A stretch of 44,892 nt of DNA, taken from an uncultured Bacteroidales bacterium (lineage in GTDB: Bacteria > Bacteroidota > Bacteroidia > Bacteroidales > FEN-979). Every line of letters starts with the position of its first letter. Within the stretch, counting starts at the first letter, position 1. Shown piece by piece: positions 7,855 through 17,605 of this stretch. A program made the translations under genes and the position numbers. Below the pieces are notes generated by a model. That model saw only the letters and a program-made list of their open reading frames with translations. It was not told the DNA's origin and did no database searches. Location of the stretch: the NCBI GenBank assembly GCA_903845055.1, contig CAIMWF010000005.1:1-44892 (forward strand), in the 5' to 3' direction.

Positions 7855-8931
7855 TTAAAAGTTTAGTTTAATCCCGACACTGTGCGTTCCCTGGAAAGGA
7901 TTTGTCGCCCGGTATGAATAATCGATGGCAATGCCCGATTCTTTTTCCTTGCTGAACGGTACCGAAATGGTGAAGCCTGCGCTTGGCCCGGTGAATACAG
8001 TACCACGGTCGGCAACATTGCTGTTAAAGATGCCGCTCTGGTATGTATAACCGGCCCGGAGCATCAGGTAGCTCTTCAAACCATACTCCAGGCCAAGGGT
8101 AAACTGGTCCTTGGTGAAGGAATTTGATGTGAAGTTCCCGGCGAGGGTGATCCGGTGCAGTTCGCCGATCAGGAAATCGTACGATGCGCCGATTCTAAGC
8201 GTGGCAGGAAGTTCGTAAGTTGCCGACCGCTGCTCAACGGTAAACTGGTCATTTGAGTTATCATGTCCGGGGATTACACCGCGAAACGAGAGACCATCCC
8301 CGCTGAAGTGCATCGGAGCCCCGATGTTCTTAAGAGCGATCCCAAACTTCACCTGTTCCTTTTCACCAGTCACATACTGGATACCGGCATCCACCGCGAT
8401 AGCCGTGGCACTTGCATCGGAGATGGATTCGGTGATCAGTTTTATGGCTATACCGCCATAAATGCTGTTGGAGAAGGCTTTGGCATAGGCAAGGTTGATG
8501 TTCATGTAACTCGGCTTGAAGGTTCCCTGGATCGGCTCCGGTGAGCTTGTCGTGGTAATATCAATATTGCCAAAATTCATCGACATAACAGCCGCGGTAA
8601 GTACACCGCCGTGCGCACCCAGCTTCTGGCTAAGTCCGAAGGCCATCACATTAACGCCTGAACCCTGCAGCCAGTCAGTATAGGAAAAGATGATATCGGT
8701 TCCTTTGGTAAAGCCAGTTCCGGCGATATTGGTATATAAAGCCTCCAGACCCTGTCCGCAGGAGGTACTTACCGAACCCCACCCTGAGCTCCTTGCCCAG
8801 GGGTTGATCAGTAATTCCGACGCTCCTGCCTGACCAGAACGGTCTTTGTTTCCGGCTGTTACCTTATCCATGGGAAAAAGAACCAATCCCATCAAGAATA
8901 TTGCAACTAAGCAGCTATATATTTTTTTCAT
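7855..8931 (-). CDS. PorV/PorQ family outer-membrane beta-barrel protein
   Basis: The 358-residue protein has a signal peptide (MKKIYSCLVAIFLMGLVLFP...) and the start of the mature region GASELLINPWARSSGWGSVSTS followed by GLEALYTNIAGTGF, the hallmark of the PorV/PorQ (UPF0164-like) family. Alternating short amphipathic strands run to a C-terminal aromatic residue (GIKLNF), typical of outer-membrane barrels. In type IX secretion PorV shuttles cargo after translocation, and paralogues often sit next to the large secreted protein they serve. Here it is the last gene of an operon after the 1,442-residue secreted protein (45-bp gap), so pairing with that protein is a reasonable inference. A hairpin terminator follows. 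Confidence 0.85.
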   Translation of the reverse strand: MKKIYSCLVAIFLMGLVLFPMDKVTAGNKDRSGQAGASELLINPWARSSGWGSVSTSCGQGLEALYTNIAGTGFTKGTDIIFSYTDWLQGSGVNVMAFGLSQKLGAHGGVLTAAVMSMNFGNIDITTTSSPEPIQGTFKPSYMNINLAYAKAFSNSIYGGIAIKLITESISDASATAIAVDAGIQYVTGEKEQVKFGIALKNIGAPMHFSGDGLSFRGVIPGHDNSNDQFTVEQRSATYELPATLRIGASYDFLIGELHRITLAGNFTSNSFTKDQFTLGLEYGLKSYLMLRAGYTYQSGIFNSNVADRGTVFTGPSAGFTISVPFSKEKESGIAIDYSYRATNPFQGTHSVGIKLNF

Positions 8932-8976
8932 AATCCTGGAATTTTATGTTTTTATCCTGTTTAAATCGTGTATGCC

Positions 8977-11900
8977 CTACAATGAGTTTAAGTCAACCGG
9001 TCGCAATATTCCAAACCACTTGATTGTGCGCTCGCCAAGACCATCGGCCTTGACATGGATCAAGTAAACTCCGCCGGCGATCGGTATCCCAGCAAAGTTC
9101 TTAAGATCCCAGTCGATCGACGTTTTCGCATCGGTATTCAGCCCCGATGTTGAAGAACGTGGCTGGGCAATACCCGATTTGTCAACGATAAACTGGCGGA
9201 TCATGACACCACTCATATCAAAAATAGTGACAGTACACTTGTTTGGCAGGTTAACGATCTTAATGCGGTTGTCAAGCTGGTTCCTCTCATAATCATTGTA
9301 TGCATAGTAAGGATTCGGGACAACGTTGATCTTGCTCATGTCGGAAACGGCTACTTCCTGGTTGTTGGTGGAGGTGGAAATCGGGCCGGTATTGAACACG
9401 TACATGGGGTAGTTCCTGTTTACCGTATCGGTGGAACCGATTGGCATGGGGGTCGAATAGTAGCGCTGGTAAGGTTTCGAGATCCTGATCTTGGTAGTAA
9501 CCGGATTGTTGAGCCAGGGTACACCGCTCACCGCCAGCGGGAGGTTCACATACAGAGCAGAGGCATAAACCCTGTCCTTGTAAATGGCGTCATTGGCAGG
9601 AACTTTCATCAGGTTGGCGCGGATATACGCACCGGCATCGTACGCCGGGAAATTAAAAGTATAAGGTCCTACCTGCTTGAATGACTTGTGTCCCATGATA
9701 TATACAAAATGCTCACCACCGAATACGGGAACTCCCGATTCATCATAAATCCTGCTGGATGGGTTCCAAAGCATATCGCGTCCGTTGTCGGCAACAAGCC
9801 ATGAATTTTCACCAAACATGATATTCAGGCGCTCGCCCGTTTCAAGGTTGATGGCATAGCCCGGGAACCAGCCCATACCGGTCGGGCTGATATAGTTTGA
9901 ATTATACATCGGGTCGGTGCTTACCTTCCCGGTATCACCGTCAACGTTTACAGATGCACCTGCGCGGAAATTAAAGGCTTTCGCGCCTCCCTCTGCAAGT
10001 TGTACCTTCGGGCAAAGTTCAATTACCGGGCACCGGGTCCACAATTTCTTGTTAGGCGTGATGACGACATCAACACTGGCCAGGTTGTCCATGGCATTCA
10101 GCAGTTTTGAATTTGCAGAGGAAGCAGGTCCGGTGTACAACTCGACTCCATTCACTGCCGTGAGGCAGTAAGGGGCCCATGTTCCGGCCTGGATTTTCTG
10201 GAAATTCTTGTTCGGGTCCCAGGGCTGGTTGGTCCCCATACGCCAGTCGTACAGCTGCGCATTGGATCCCTTGTAGGTTCCCGAACGGATCCAGTTCTGG
10301 GGGGATGACGGGTTGTCGCTGTCGGTGATACCCGTTAACCAGCGTACGCTGCTGTCGGCAAAAATCAGCGGGGAGGCATACAGCAATCCGTTGCTGGGGG
10401 TCACATTCCCCCTGATGGAATCGCCCGCATTGGTAACCTGCGAAATCGAAAGCGAAATTCCGAGATCGAGGAAGTTCTGTTCATACTGGTAAATGGTGGT
10501 CGTATCCGAGCGGTAACTCACCCCGGTCTTGTTGTTGGTCAGCGTCCATTTTCCGAACTGAATCTTTTTCGTATTCGTAAAAGGATTGTTGTTGGTAACA
10601 TAAACCATCGAGTCGAACCGAACGGTATACTCACCGTTCACGACATTCAACGGGTCGATTACGGTAATATTCAGTGGCCCTCTCGACACGGCATAGGTCG
10701 GGTTGTAGGAAATCGGGTAATCAGGATCACCCAGTTTGGTTTTATTGGAATCGATAGGCGGTTTTGAAAGGATCTCCGCAATGGTTGCTTCAGAGAAATC
10801 GGTGACCATGCCGCCGTTCCCCTGTCCCTGTATCCTGGTAATGACCGGGCCTTCACCGAAGAATGAATTTGCCTGGACACCAAGCGGAATATGTGGAATG
10901 GCCGTATAAACCTTGATATTGCTGCGGCCCCTCAGGTAGGGTTTTTTCTGACCATCGGGAACAGGATCATTCTGGTTGTAAATTTTATACTGGTTATAGG
11001 CATAGGCGATAACCAGGTAATAGTACTGTTTGTGATTGATCAGGTGGGCGTCGCCGGTAGCAAACAAATCCGTTTTAAATACGAAGGAATGCTTGATCCC
11101 CTGGTCGGCACCGTCAGTCATAACCTGACCCACATTTCCGCCGATGCTTTGATCGTATGACCAGTTGACCAGTTTTGAAATGCCATCCTTTACATCACAT
11201 TCAGCCACGATGCGCGATTTGCTGTTATCATCGATATCGGCGGCCGATACGGTAGCATCCTTCAGCTGGTAGATCTGGTATCCCTCAAAATGGTACAGGG
11301 AGTCATTGCGCTGGTTGTGCGGGAGATTATCGGGATTGGGGATGTTCGGATCGAACTCCTGGTATTTTTCACCGAAATTGTTACCGGCATCATTGGTCTT
11401 GCGGTTTGAAATATAAACGATGAGGCTGTTCGACATTTCCTGGATGGTAAGGTCGGGAGCATTGGGTCCGTTCAGAACGGCAAAACAGTTGTCAAACAGG
11501 CTCTGGGCTTTATCATCAACCTGCTTCAGCAGCTCCACCGATTCTTCGGGAGTTCCTGAAACGGTACGGGCCCAGGGAATACCAACCGTGATGTAATTAC
11601 AGGCACCCGGCAACAGGGTGAAGGGACCGGCCGACTGCATGAAACGCCTGTCCTGTGGATTGTTTTTCGCGGTAACTTCTGTCCATTCTTTAGGAGTAGG
11701 CGCTACCCCGTTGGTACCCCAGTCACAAAGGTCGCTGGTTCCCGGGAACATGAAATCGCAGGGAGGGCCGTCGCCGCCGGCGCCAAAGTGCGCATTTCCG
11801 CCGTAAGTCATCTTGGCATTGTCTTTCCAGATGCCACGCAGGAAGAGATAATATTCAGGAGCGTAGATCGGGTCGGTCATATAAGCGGGAACACCGGCAT

Positions 11901-13305
11901 TGCTGTTGTTGTGATACACAAAGCGGCGCATGCCGAAACGTTCGTTGTCAATAATGCCGTCACCGAAATTGATCCCGTTGATGGCTTCGGAGCGAACGAT
12001 GAAATTTCCCGAATCCTTGAGGTTGGGTCCGTAATACATCATGATCGAGGTTCCGTTCAGCCCGACGATGTCGCAGCTGCCTTTGAAAGAGGGACCGTCG
12101 GCCGTGCTTCCCTTGAAAGAAGGATTGTCACACTGGTCAGGATCCATGTAAGGTCCCTGGAAAAAGTCAACCCCGATGGCGGGAGGATGTGCTCCGTAAG
12201 CATAGCTTTGACCGGTTCCGTCGATCGGTGTGCCATTGTAGCAGTATCCAAGTCCCCTGTTGACATCGCAACCCACATAGTCGTCATTGGCATATCCGAG
12301 GTCGGGGTCAACCCACTGGCTGAAATAGGTACCGGTGAGGGTATAAGTGGAACGGTTGATCAGCTCATAGGAGTAAAAGGTCATGTTGTTGATTTCGTCG
12401 TTGGTCGAAAAGGCAAAGTATTGTGCGCGGATTTCCATGCCGATGGGTTCGCCGGTAGTTTCAGAGTGATAATTTCCTTTATCGTTGTATACACTCCACA
12501 GGGTCTGGTCACCTTTTAAAACCTGGTCGACCAGGATACCCAGGGTATCGATGTCAACACCGTTCTTCTTTTCGCCGTTCTTGATCTTGGCGCGTACGAT
12601 GCGGGGAATGGAATCCTTGCGGTTTTTCGGACACAGGTGGTTGTTCAGGTCATAGTAGGGATAATCGCCTGTTTTCGGATCATAGTTTCCGTCACCGTTC
12701 ATATCATAGAAAGGGGCGAGGTAATAGGCCTGTCCTTTTGACTTGAGGCCGTGGGCGGGCCAGTCGGTGATCGATTTTGGGATAACATAATTGGGATAAT
12801 CGGCTTTGTTTTCCCACCATGCCAGGAATTCCTGGACCTCTGCACGGGTGATCGGGAAGAGTTTGTCGTAGTTTGCGCAGGTCTCTGCATCAACCGCGGC
12901 GGTTCCGTCAACGGTGAGCGGGCCGGGCCAATAGTCATTTTTGGTGTGGGCATTCCCGCTGGCACCCTGGCCGTAGCGGTAAGCCGCCAGTTTCAGGTTG
13001 TTGTTGATGTCGATACCGCCGATCCACAGGGAGAAGGAGAACATCGAAGTCTTCTTGGATCCCTTGGGAATTTCATATTCGGCGTTCTCGATGAACCAGC
13101 CGTTGCCGTATGAGTAGCAAAGGGTCCTGACGTTGTTGATGTCAAGATATTTGTAACTGGAACCTGACACACAACCCGCAGCGGTTTCTTTGATGGTGTT
13201 GGTACTCTTATTACCACTCTGATTGTGTACCTCCTCTGCAAGGACAGCATTGGTGACTACCAGGCAGCAAAGTGCAAACAATAAATTGCGAAGTATATTT
13301 TTCAT
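8977..13305 (-). CDS. Giant secreted protein with type IX/FlgD-like C-terminal domain
   Basis: A 1,442-residue exported protein of unknown function. The ATG at 13305 gives a clean signal peptide (MKNILRNLLFALCCLVVTNAVLAEE); an upstream ATG at 13326 would add seven polar residues. A short calcium-loop-like stretch, MNGDGNYDPKTGDYPYYD, lies near residue 205. Many aromatic and glycine-rich segments follow (YSYELINRSTYTLTGTYF, CDVNRGLGYCYNG). The last ~100 residues (VVPNPYYAYNDYE, IVNLPNKCTVTIFDMSG, IDWDLKNFAGIPIAGGVYL) match the Por-secretion/FlgD Ig-like fold used as a type IX sorting signal, though a further ~20 residues (RTIKWFGILRPVDLNSL at the end) follow the usual end point. It lies between a TonB receptor and a PorV/PorQ-like barrel. 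No catalytic motif is seen; a surface-binding or structural role is an inference. Confidence 0.75.
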   Translation of the reverse strand: MKNILRNLLFALCCLVVTNAVLAEEVHNQSGNKSTNTIKETAAGCVSGSSYKYLDINNVRTLCYSYGNGWFIENAEYEIPKGSKKTSMFSFSLWIGGIDINNNLKLAAYRYGQGASGNAHTKNDYWPGPLTVDGTAAVDAETCANYDKLFPITRAEVQEFLAWWENKADYPNYVIPKSITDWPAHGLKSKGQAYYLAPFYDMNGDGNYDPKTGDYPYYDLNNHLCPKNRKDSIPRIVRAKIKNGEKKNGVDIDTLGILVDQVLKGDQTLWSVYNDKGNYHSETTGEPIGMEIRAQYFAFSTNDEINNMTFYSYELINRSTYTLTGTYFSQWVDPDLGYANDDYVGCDVNRGLGYCYNGTPIDGTGQSYAYGAHPPAIGVDFFQGPYMDPDQCDNPSFKGSTADGPSFKGSCDIVGLNGTSIMMYYGPNLKDSGNFIVRSEAINGINFGDGIIDNERFGMRRFVYHNNSNAGVPAYMTDPIYAPEYYLFLRGIWKDNAKMTYGGNAHFGAGGDGPPCDFMFPGTSDLCDWGTNGVAPTPKEWTEVTAKNNPQDRRFMQSAGPFTLLPGACNYITVGIPWARTVSGTPEESVELLKQVDDKAQSLFDNCFAVLNGPNAPDLTIQEMSNSLIVYISNRKTNDAGNNFGEKYQEFDPNIPNPDNLPHNQRNDSLYHFEGYQIYQLKDATVSAADIDDNSKSRIVAECDVKDGISKLVNWSYDQSIGGNVGQVMTDGADQGIKHSFVFKTDLFATGDAHLINHKQYYYLVIAYAYNQYKIYNQNDPVPDGQKKPYLRGRSNIKVYTAIPHIPLGVQANSFFGEGPVITRIQGQGNGGMVTDFSEATIAEILSKPPIDSNKTKLGDPDYPISYNPTYAVSRGPLNITVIDPLNVVNGEYTVRFDSMVYVTNNNPFTNTKKIQFGKWTLTNNKTGVSYRSDTTTIYQYEQNFLDLGISLSISQVTNAGDSIRGNVTPSNGLLYASPLIFADSSVRWLTGITDSDNPSSPQNWIRSGTYKGSNAQLYDWRMGTNQPWDPNKNFQKIQAGTWAPYCLTAVNGVELYTGPASSANSKLLNAMDNLASVDVVITPNKKLWTRCPVIELCPKVQLAEGGAKAFNFRAGASVNVDGDTGKVSTDPMYNSNYISPTGMGWFPGYAINLETGERLNIMFGENSWLVADNGRDMLWNPSSRIYDESGVPVFGGEHFVYIMGHKSFKQVGPYTFNFPAYDAGAYIRANLMKVPANDAIYKDRVYASALYVNLPLAVSGVPWLNNPVTTKIRISKPYQRYYSTPMPIGSTDTVNRNYPMYVFNTGPISTSTNNQEVAVSDMSKINVVPNPYYAYNDYERNQLDNRIKIVNLPNKCTVTIFDMSGVMIRQFIVDKSGIAQPRSSTSGLNTDAKTSIDWDLKNFAGIPIAGGVYLIHVKADGLGERTIKWFGILRPVDLNSL

Positions 13306-13361
13306 ATTTGAATTATTTATTATCATACCGGAATTTCTTCTCGTTACCTATGTTAAAACAC

Positions 13362-16300
13362 TTAGAAATTAAACGCTACGCCTAAACGAATGGTTCGGGG
13401 TGAACTATAACGGTACGGGTTATTCATATTGATCGAATAGAGATCGCGGAATGATTGCTGACTGACCTGCTGGCTGATGGCATTCTGCCATTCGGGTGCC
13501 GAAAGGAAGCCGTCGTCATTCACGGTGCCGGTTCCCGGGTAGACATTCAGGACATTCGCCGTGTTTAAAAGGTTTGCAAACTCTATGTATACATTGATGG
13601 TTCCCTCTTTTTTCTTGTTCAGGTTGAAAATGAAATCCTTGTCAAAACGAGCGCTGATCAGGAACTGCCATGGCAGGCGTGCGCCGTTCATGCTTCCCTG
13701 GATGGGGCCCATGGTGCCGAAAGGAAGAATCGTACTGGTTTTGGTGTAGGGGGTTCCGGAACCTCCGTTGATTGTAAAGTTGGCCCCAAGGTTTGAAAAG
13801 ATCTGGATCGGAGCCTTGCCGCTCTTTTTGCGGTTGATCACCGGGCCGTTGTATTCCTTGCCGCGGCCCCAGCGGTAGTCGAGGCTCACGTTGAACTGGT
13901 GACGCTGGTCGAAACTAAGCGGGTTCAGGGTACGCAGGTTGGGCTGGTCGGACCGGATGATCGCCTGGGCGGTGTTGACATCCGAGCCGGTCCCATCGGC
14001 AAACTGAAGGGTGTAACTGAATCTTAAACGCACATTGCCCGAACGGCGGAGGTCGTAGGTAATGGTTAACCCCTTTACGGTACCGAAGTCAAGGTTTGCA
14101 TAGGAGTAATAGGTCCTGGGGTATGCGCCGGTTAAACGATACTGCTGGATCTGGTCGCGCATTTCACGATAGAAAAGGGCCAGTTTCAGGGAAGAGGCGT
14201 TGTTGACCTTCTGCTGGAATCCGAGTTCGTAGTCGATGGTCTTTTCCGGTTTGAGCGCCGGGTTGTTCACCTGGATCGAGGAGCCGGTCACACCGATATA
14301 ATAATAGGTGATCGGGTCGATCTGGACTTCGCCTGTTGAAGGCCGCTGGGTTAAGATGTCATAGTGGGCATAGAAAAGGGCGTCATCCGAAATCGGGAAC
14401 GAGAAGGCGATACGCGGCATCCAGTTGGTCTGGGGTTCATACTGTTTGAACACATTGGCCTGCACGGTTTTGTTTGAAGGGTCAACCAGGTAAGGCTGCA
14501 CCCCCTGGCCGCGGTCGAGCGTACGGGCCGGGTCGGTGATGGGGCTGCCCGAGGCATTGTACCAGACGTTGCCTGAGCGGTAACCGGTGATGGAGGTGGG
14601 GTTGTTGGCATCATCCACATATACCACGTAATCGCTGCCCATACCGGCGGGATGGGTGATCTTCTGGCCATTTAGCGAACCGACTTCTGCAACTGTTTTT
14701 GCAGGGTAGAAGAGGTACGGATCCTTCAGCACCGGCTGGTTGGCGTCGAAACGGTCGACACGGACACCGATGTTGAAGATGAGGTCTTTAAAGGCAAACT
14801 TGTCCTGGATGTAACCGGCCATGTAAATAGGCTGGTAAGCGCCGATGGTACGGGTGTAATTCCCGTTGGCGTCCTTGGCGCTGAAGAAATCATCAAAACT
14901 GGTCGATCCCGACAATTTTTTACCGGTATAGTCATAACCGGAATAGAATACGCTGGGAGCGCCGTTGTTCAGCAATTCATCCGCGCTGAACATGTCCATC
15001 GAGAATAACTGGCCGGATGTGGAAACCGTGTGAAGTTTCATATCCTTGTCATAATAATTGATGGCGTTTTTTGAAAAATCGTACGAGGAGAGGTCGATCA
15101 TGTCCGTTCCGTCAATGGGCAGGCCGAGTTTCTTGCGCAGGTTGATGTCAAAATTGCGCTGCAGGGTTGAAACATATTTACGATTGTAGTTGATCGTATC
15201 CATGAAGGAGCCGTTGCGGTATACCAGCTGCGGGTTGGCAAGGTCAAGATCGGCCAGCTGCTTGTTGGTCAAACCCTTCATCAGGTCCCAGAGCGTGGTT
15301 CCATTGTTTTGATAGGATGATCTTTTCCGCTGCTGGTACTGCAAACCAACCTGGATTTCATGGTTTCCGAAGTCGGCGGCAAACGACGCATTCACGGCAA
15401 CCTGGTTGGTTGTTGTTTCGTAATAATAGCCCGGTCTTGTGCCGACCCCGGAGAAAATATTGTAGGGCGATTCGGGTTGCATGCCGTTCAGCAGCCCCTT
15501 GCCCGAGAGGATCTCGTCAACGTTCCTGTAATGGCCTTTTGGATTGTTGGGAAAGAGGTCAAAATACTCCTGGGTCCATGAGGAGGATTCCGGGTTGATG
15601 TCCGATCCCTTGAACACGACGATGGTATCGCGCTTGCCGTTCTGGAGATAGGCCCATTTTTTTGCCACGGAGTCATAGGCGATGCCCGGGGTGTAGGCAC
15701 GAATGGTGTGGGTTGCGAAACTGCCCACGTAACCATACTCAAAATAGTTGTTTTTGTGCTGGGCGTCTTCCTGCTTCTGGAAATCCCTTGTATAATCGGC
15801 GCCGAGCGAATAATATACATTCTTCACGAAACTCTTGCTGTCGGGGGCGGTGGGGAAGCGCTGCGTGAACCTTCCGTAAACACGCCAGGTATAGCTGTTG
15901 ATGTGAAAGTTGTTATCCCAGTTCATCAGGGAATTGGCAAAGGAGAAATTGCGGCTGTCTGACCAGGTAAAGGTTCCTCCGAAGGAGAGGTTGATGGAGG
16001 GAGTGACCCGGAAATCAAGTTTACCGGAGACGGTGATATTGGTTCCGGCTGAATTGAGCGAAGTCTTGGTCTTCTGCATCTGGTCGTAGGTGAGGAACTC
16101 CGAATTGTAGAAAACGGCATTGTCCTGGAGGCGTAATGGGTGGCTACGCAGGCTTGCAAGCACATCGTTGGTAATCCTGTATTTGTCAAATGCCGACGGG
16201 CGGCCGTCTTTCTGGTAAACAAGGTCGCCCGCGAGGAAGAAACCCATGATGGGGGTTTTGGTTCCGCGAACGGTATCTTTTTTGGAGACCAGCGGACCGG

Positions 16301-17069
16301 TAAAATTCAAACCAAGGCGGTTATACCCGAAGTGGTCGAGGAACTGCGAGGTCTGCAGGTCGATACCGCCTGAAAAATCTTTGGAAGGTCCCTTGGTGGT
16401 AACGTTCACGATACCGCCGGTCGCATCCCCGTAAGCGGCGGGGGTACCTCCGAGGATCACCTCCACCTGTTCGATGGCGCTCTGGGGCAGCGAGTTGCTC
16501 CCGGTAACACGCATTCCGTCAATGTAATAAACGGTTCCCGTTGAACGCTGACCGCGCATAAAAAGGTCCCCATTGGAATTGGTTGTGACCCCTCCGACGG
16601 TTGTGGCAACCGCGGTGGCCGATTTGTTGGCCATTTTGGAAATATCTTCAGAAGTTACCGTAGCGCCGGAACTTGTCTGGTCTTTGGAGATCAGGGGAAC
16701 CTTGTAATCCACAACTTCAATTTCATTGAGGGTCGTCGTGGAGGCTTCCAGCTCCAGGTTCTGGAAGGTGATCTTGTCGGGCGACACATAAATGCCCCTG
16801 TACATAAAGGGTTTATACCCGACAAAGCTGGCCTTCAGATCGACCTTCCCGGGAGGGATGGGCTTGATGGTGAAATTTCCATCAAAATCTGACGTTGTTC
16901 CGCCTACCTGAACACCCCCGACTTCCACAACCACGTTTGCAAAAGAAATCGGCTCTTTTGTCAGCTTGTCAATGATTTTTCCCTTGAGGGTTCCTGACCC
17001 GGTTTGCGAAAATACCAACAAGCTTGTTGCCAGTACAAATCCAATAGTAAATAGTAAATTTCTTAACAT
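13362..17069 (-). CDS. TonB-dependent outer-membrane receptor with carboxypeptidase-like N-domain
   Basis: A 1,235-residue TonB-dependent receptor. The ATG at 17069 starts a signal peptide (MLRNLLFTIGFVLATSLLVFSQ). Residues ~28-115 form a carboxypeptidase D regulatory-like domain (GTLKGKIIDKLTKEPISFANV, DFDGNFTIKPIPPGK). The plug follows at ~130-235 (SGATVTSEDISKMANKSA, MRGQRSTGTVYYIDGMRV, GGTPAAYGDATGGIVNVTTKG). The rest is a 22-strand-type barrel ending in the aromatic-terminal IRLGVAFNF. It imports a large substrate using TonB energy; the ligand is unknown. No SusD partner is next to it; instead the giant secreted protein follows by 56 bp and a PorV-like barrel after that, so this is not a standard polysaccharide utilisation locus. 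A TATATTTG promoter element lies about 97 bp upstream. Confidence 0.92.
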   Translation of the reverse strand: MLRNLLFTIGFVLATSLLVFSQTGSGTLKGKIIDKLTKEPISFANVVVEVGGVQVGGTTSDFDGNFTIKPIPPGKVDLKASFVGYKPFMYRGIYVSPDKITFQNLELEASTTTLNEIEVVDYKVPLISKDQTSSGATVTSEDISKMANKSATAVATTVGGVTTNSNGDLFMRGQRSTGTVYYIDGMRVTGSNSLPQSAIEQVEVILGGTPAAYGDATGGIVNVTTKGPSKDFSGGIDLQTSQFLDHFGYNRLGLNFTGPLVSKKDTVRGTKTPIMGFFLAGDLVYQKDGRPSAFDKYRITNDVLASLRSHPLRLQDNAVFYNSEFLTYDQMQKTKTSLNSAGTNITVSGKLDFRVTPSINLSFGGTFTWSDSRNFSFANSLMNWDNNFHINSYTWRVYGRFTQRFPTAPDSKSFVKNVYYSLGADYTRDFQKQEDAQHKNNYFEYGYVGSFATHTIRAYTPGIAYDSVAKKWAYLQNGKRDTIVVFKGSDINPESSSWTQEYFDLFPNNPKGHYRNVDEILSGKGLLNGMQPESPYNIFSGVGTRPGYYYETTTNQVAVNASFAADFGNHEIQVGLQYQQRKRSSYQNNGTTLWDLMKGLTNKQLADLDLANPQLVYRNGSFMDTINYNRKYVSTLQRNFDINLRKKLGLPIDGTDMIDLSSYDFSKNAINYYDKDMKLHTVSTSGQLFSMDMFSADELLNNGAPSVFYSGYDYTGKKLSGSTSFDDFFSAKDANGNYTRTIGAYQPIYMAGYIQDKFAFKDLIFNIGVRVDRFDANQPVLKDPYLFYPAKTVAEVGSLNGQKITHPAGMGSDYVVYVDDANNPTSITGYRSGNVWYNASGSPITDPARTLDRGQGVQPYLVDPSNKTVQANVFKQYEPQTNWMPRIAFSFPISDDALFYAHYDILTQRPSTGEVQIDPITYYYIGVTGSSIQVNNPALKPEKTIDYELGFQQKVNNASSLKLALFYREMRDQIQQYRLTGAYPRTYYSYANLDFGTVKGLTITYDLRRSGNVRLRFSYTLQFADGTGSDVNTAQAIIRSDQPNLRTLNPLSFDQRHQFNVSLDYRWGRGKEYNGPVINRKKSGKAPIQIFSNLGANFTINGGSGTPYTKTSTILPFGTMGPIQGSMNGARLPWQFLISARFDKDFIFNLNKKKEGTINVYIEFANLLNTANVLNVYPGTGTVNDDGFLSAPEWQNAISQQVSQQSFRDLYSINMNNPYRYSSPRTIRLGVAFNF

Positions 17070-17165
17070 ACCATACAATTTTATGTTAGATTATAATGCG
17101 CTATTAAAAGGCGGTAAATGTAATAATTATTTAAAATGCAAGCGTAAAATATTTACTCAGTTGTT

Positions 17166-17173
17166 CAAATATA
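17166..17173 (-). promoter_or_regulatory. -7 promoter element of the TonB/secreted protein/PorV operon
   Basis: Minus-strand TATATTTG exactly fits TAnnTTTG. The -33 region is not a good match. It predicts a leader of about 90 nt before the ATG at 17069, in an AT-rich gap without other genes. Confidence 0.45.
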
Positions 17174-17261
17174 TAACCATTCTAAATTAGCCCGAACTCT
17201 AATATACGAACCGTTTTAAACGATCGGCAAAGTACAAAAAAGGGGAGTCAAAACCGGAACT

Positions 17262-17516
17262 TCAGCGGTTGATCGGGATGGTTTTTTTCGATGCCTTTTT
17301 GGTCTGTTTCATGCTCTGTTTTGTTGCTTTCGACTGATTGTCATTATGCCGTTTCACCGCCTTCTGATAATCCTTTACCGCCTGTTTCTGCTTTTTCTCC
17401 CGCTCCCGTTCTATTTTCTTCTGGTTGACCCGCGCCTCCTGGGGGGCGAAGGAACATAACAGCGGCAGGAATGCTGTGAGGAGAACAAACTGGAATATCC
17501 TGGTTTTCGACGACAT
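17262..17516 (-). CDS. Small exported, lysine-rich charged protein
   Basis: I do not recognise a named family. The 84-residue product has an N-terminal hydrophobic signal (RIFQFVLLTAFLPLLCSFA) followed by a highly charged, probably helical tail rich in K, R, Q and E (KKIEREREKKQKQAVKD). Such short signal-peptide-plus-basic-coil proteins are common, uncharacterised Bacteroidota genes. It lies alone between the TonB operon and a divergent lipoprotein gene. An exported location is supported by the signal; the function is unknown. A cleavage site after CSFA is plausible, and no convincing lipobox is present. Confidence 0.6.
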   Translation of the reverse strand: MSSKTRIFQFVLLTAFLPLLCSFAPQEARVNQKKIEREREKKQKQAVKDYQKAVKRHNDNQSKATKQSMKQTKKASKKTIPINR

Positions 17517-17605
17517 CTCCGTTTATTGAAAAATGACCTGCAATATTACACAATTATTATATAATAATTCGCGGAGGGTAGCGTTAAATTGATGAAATTT
17601 GCATT

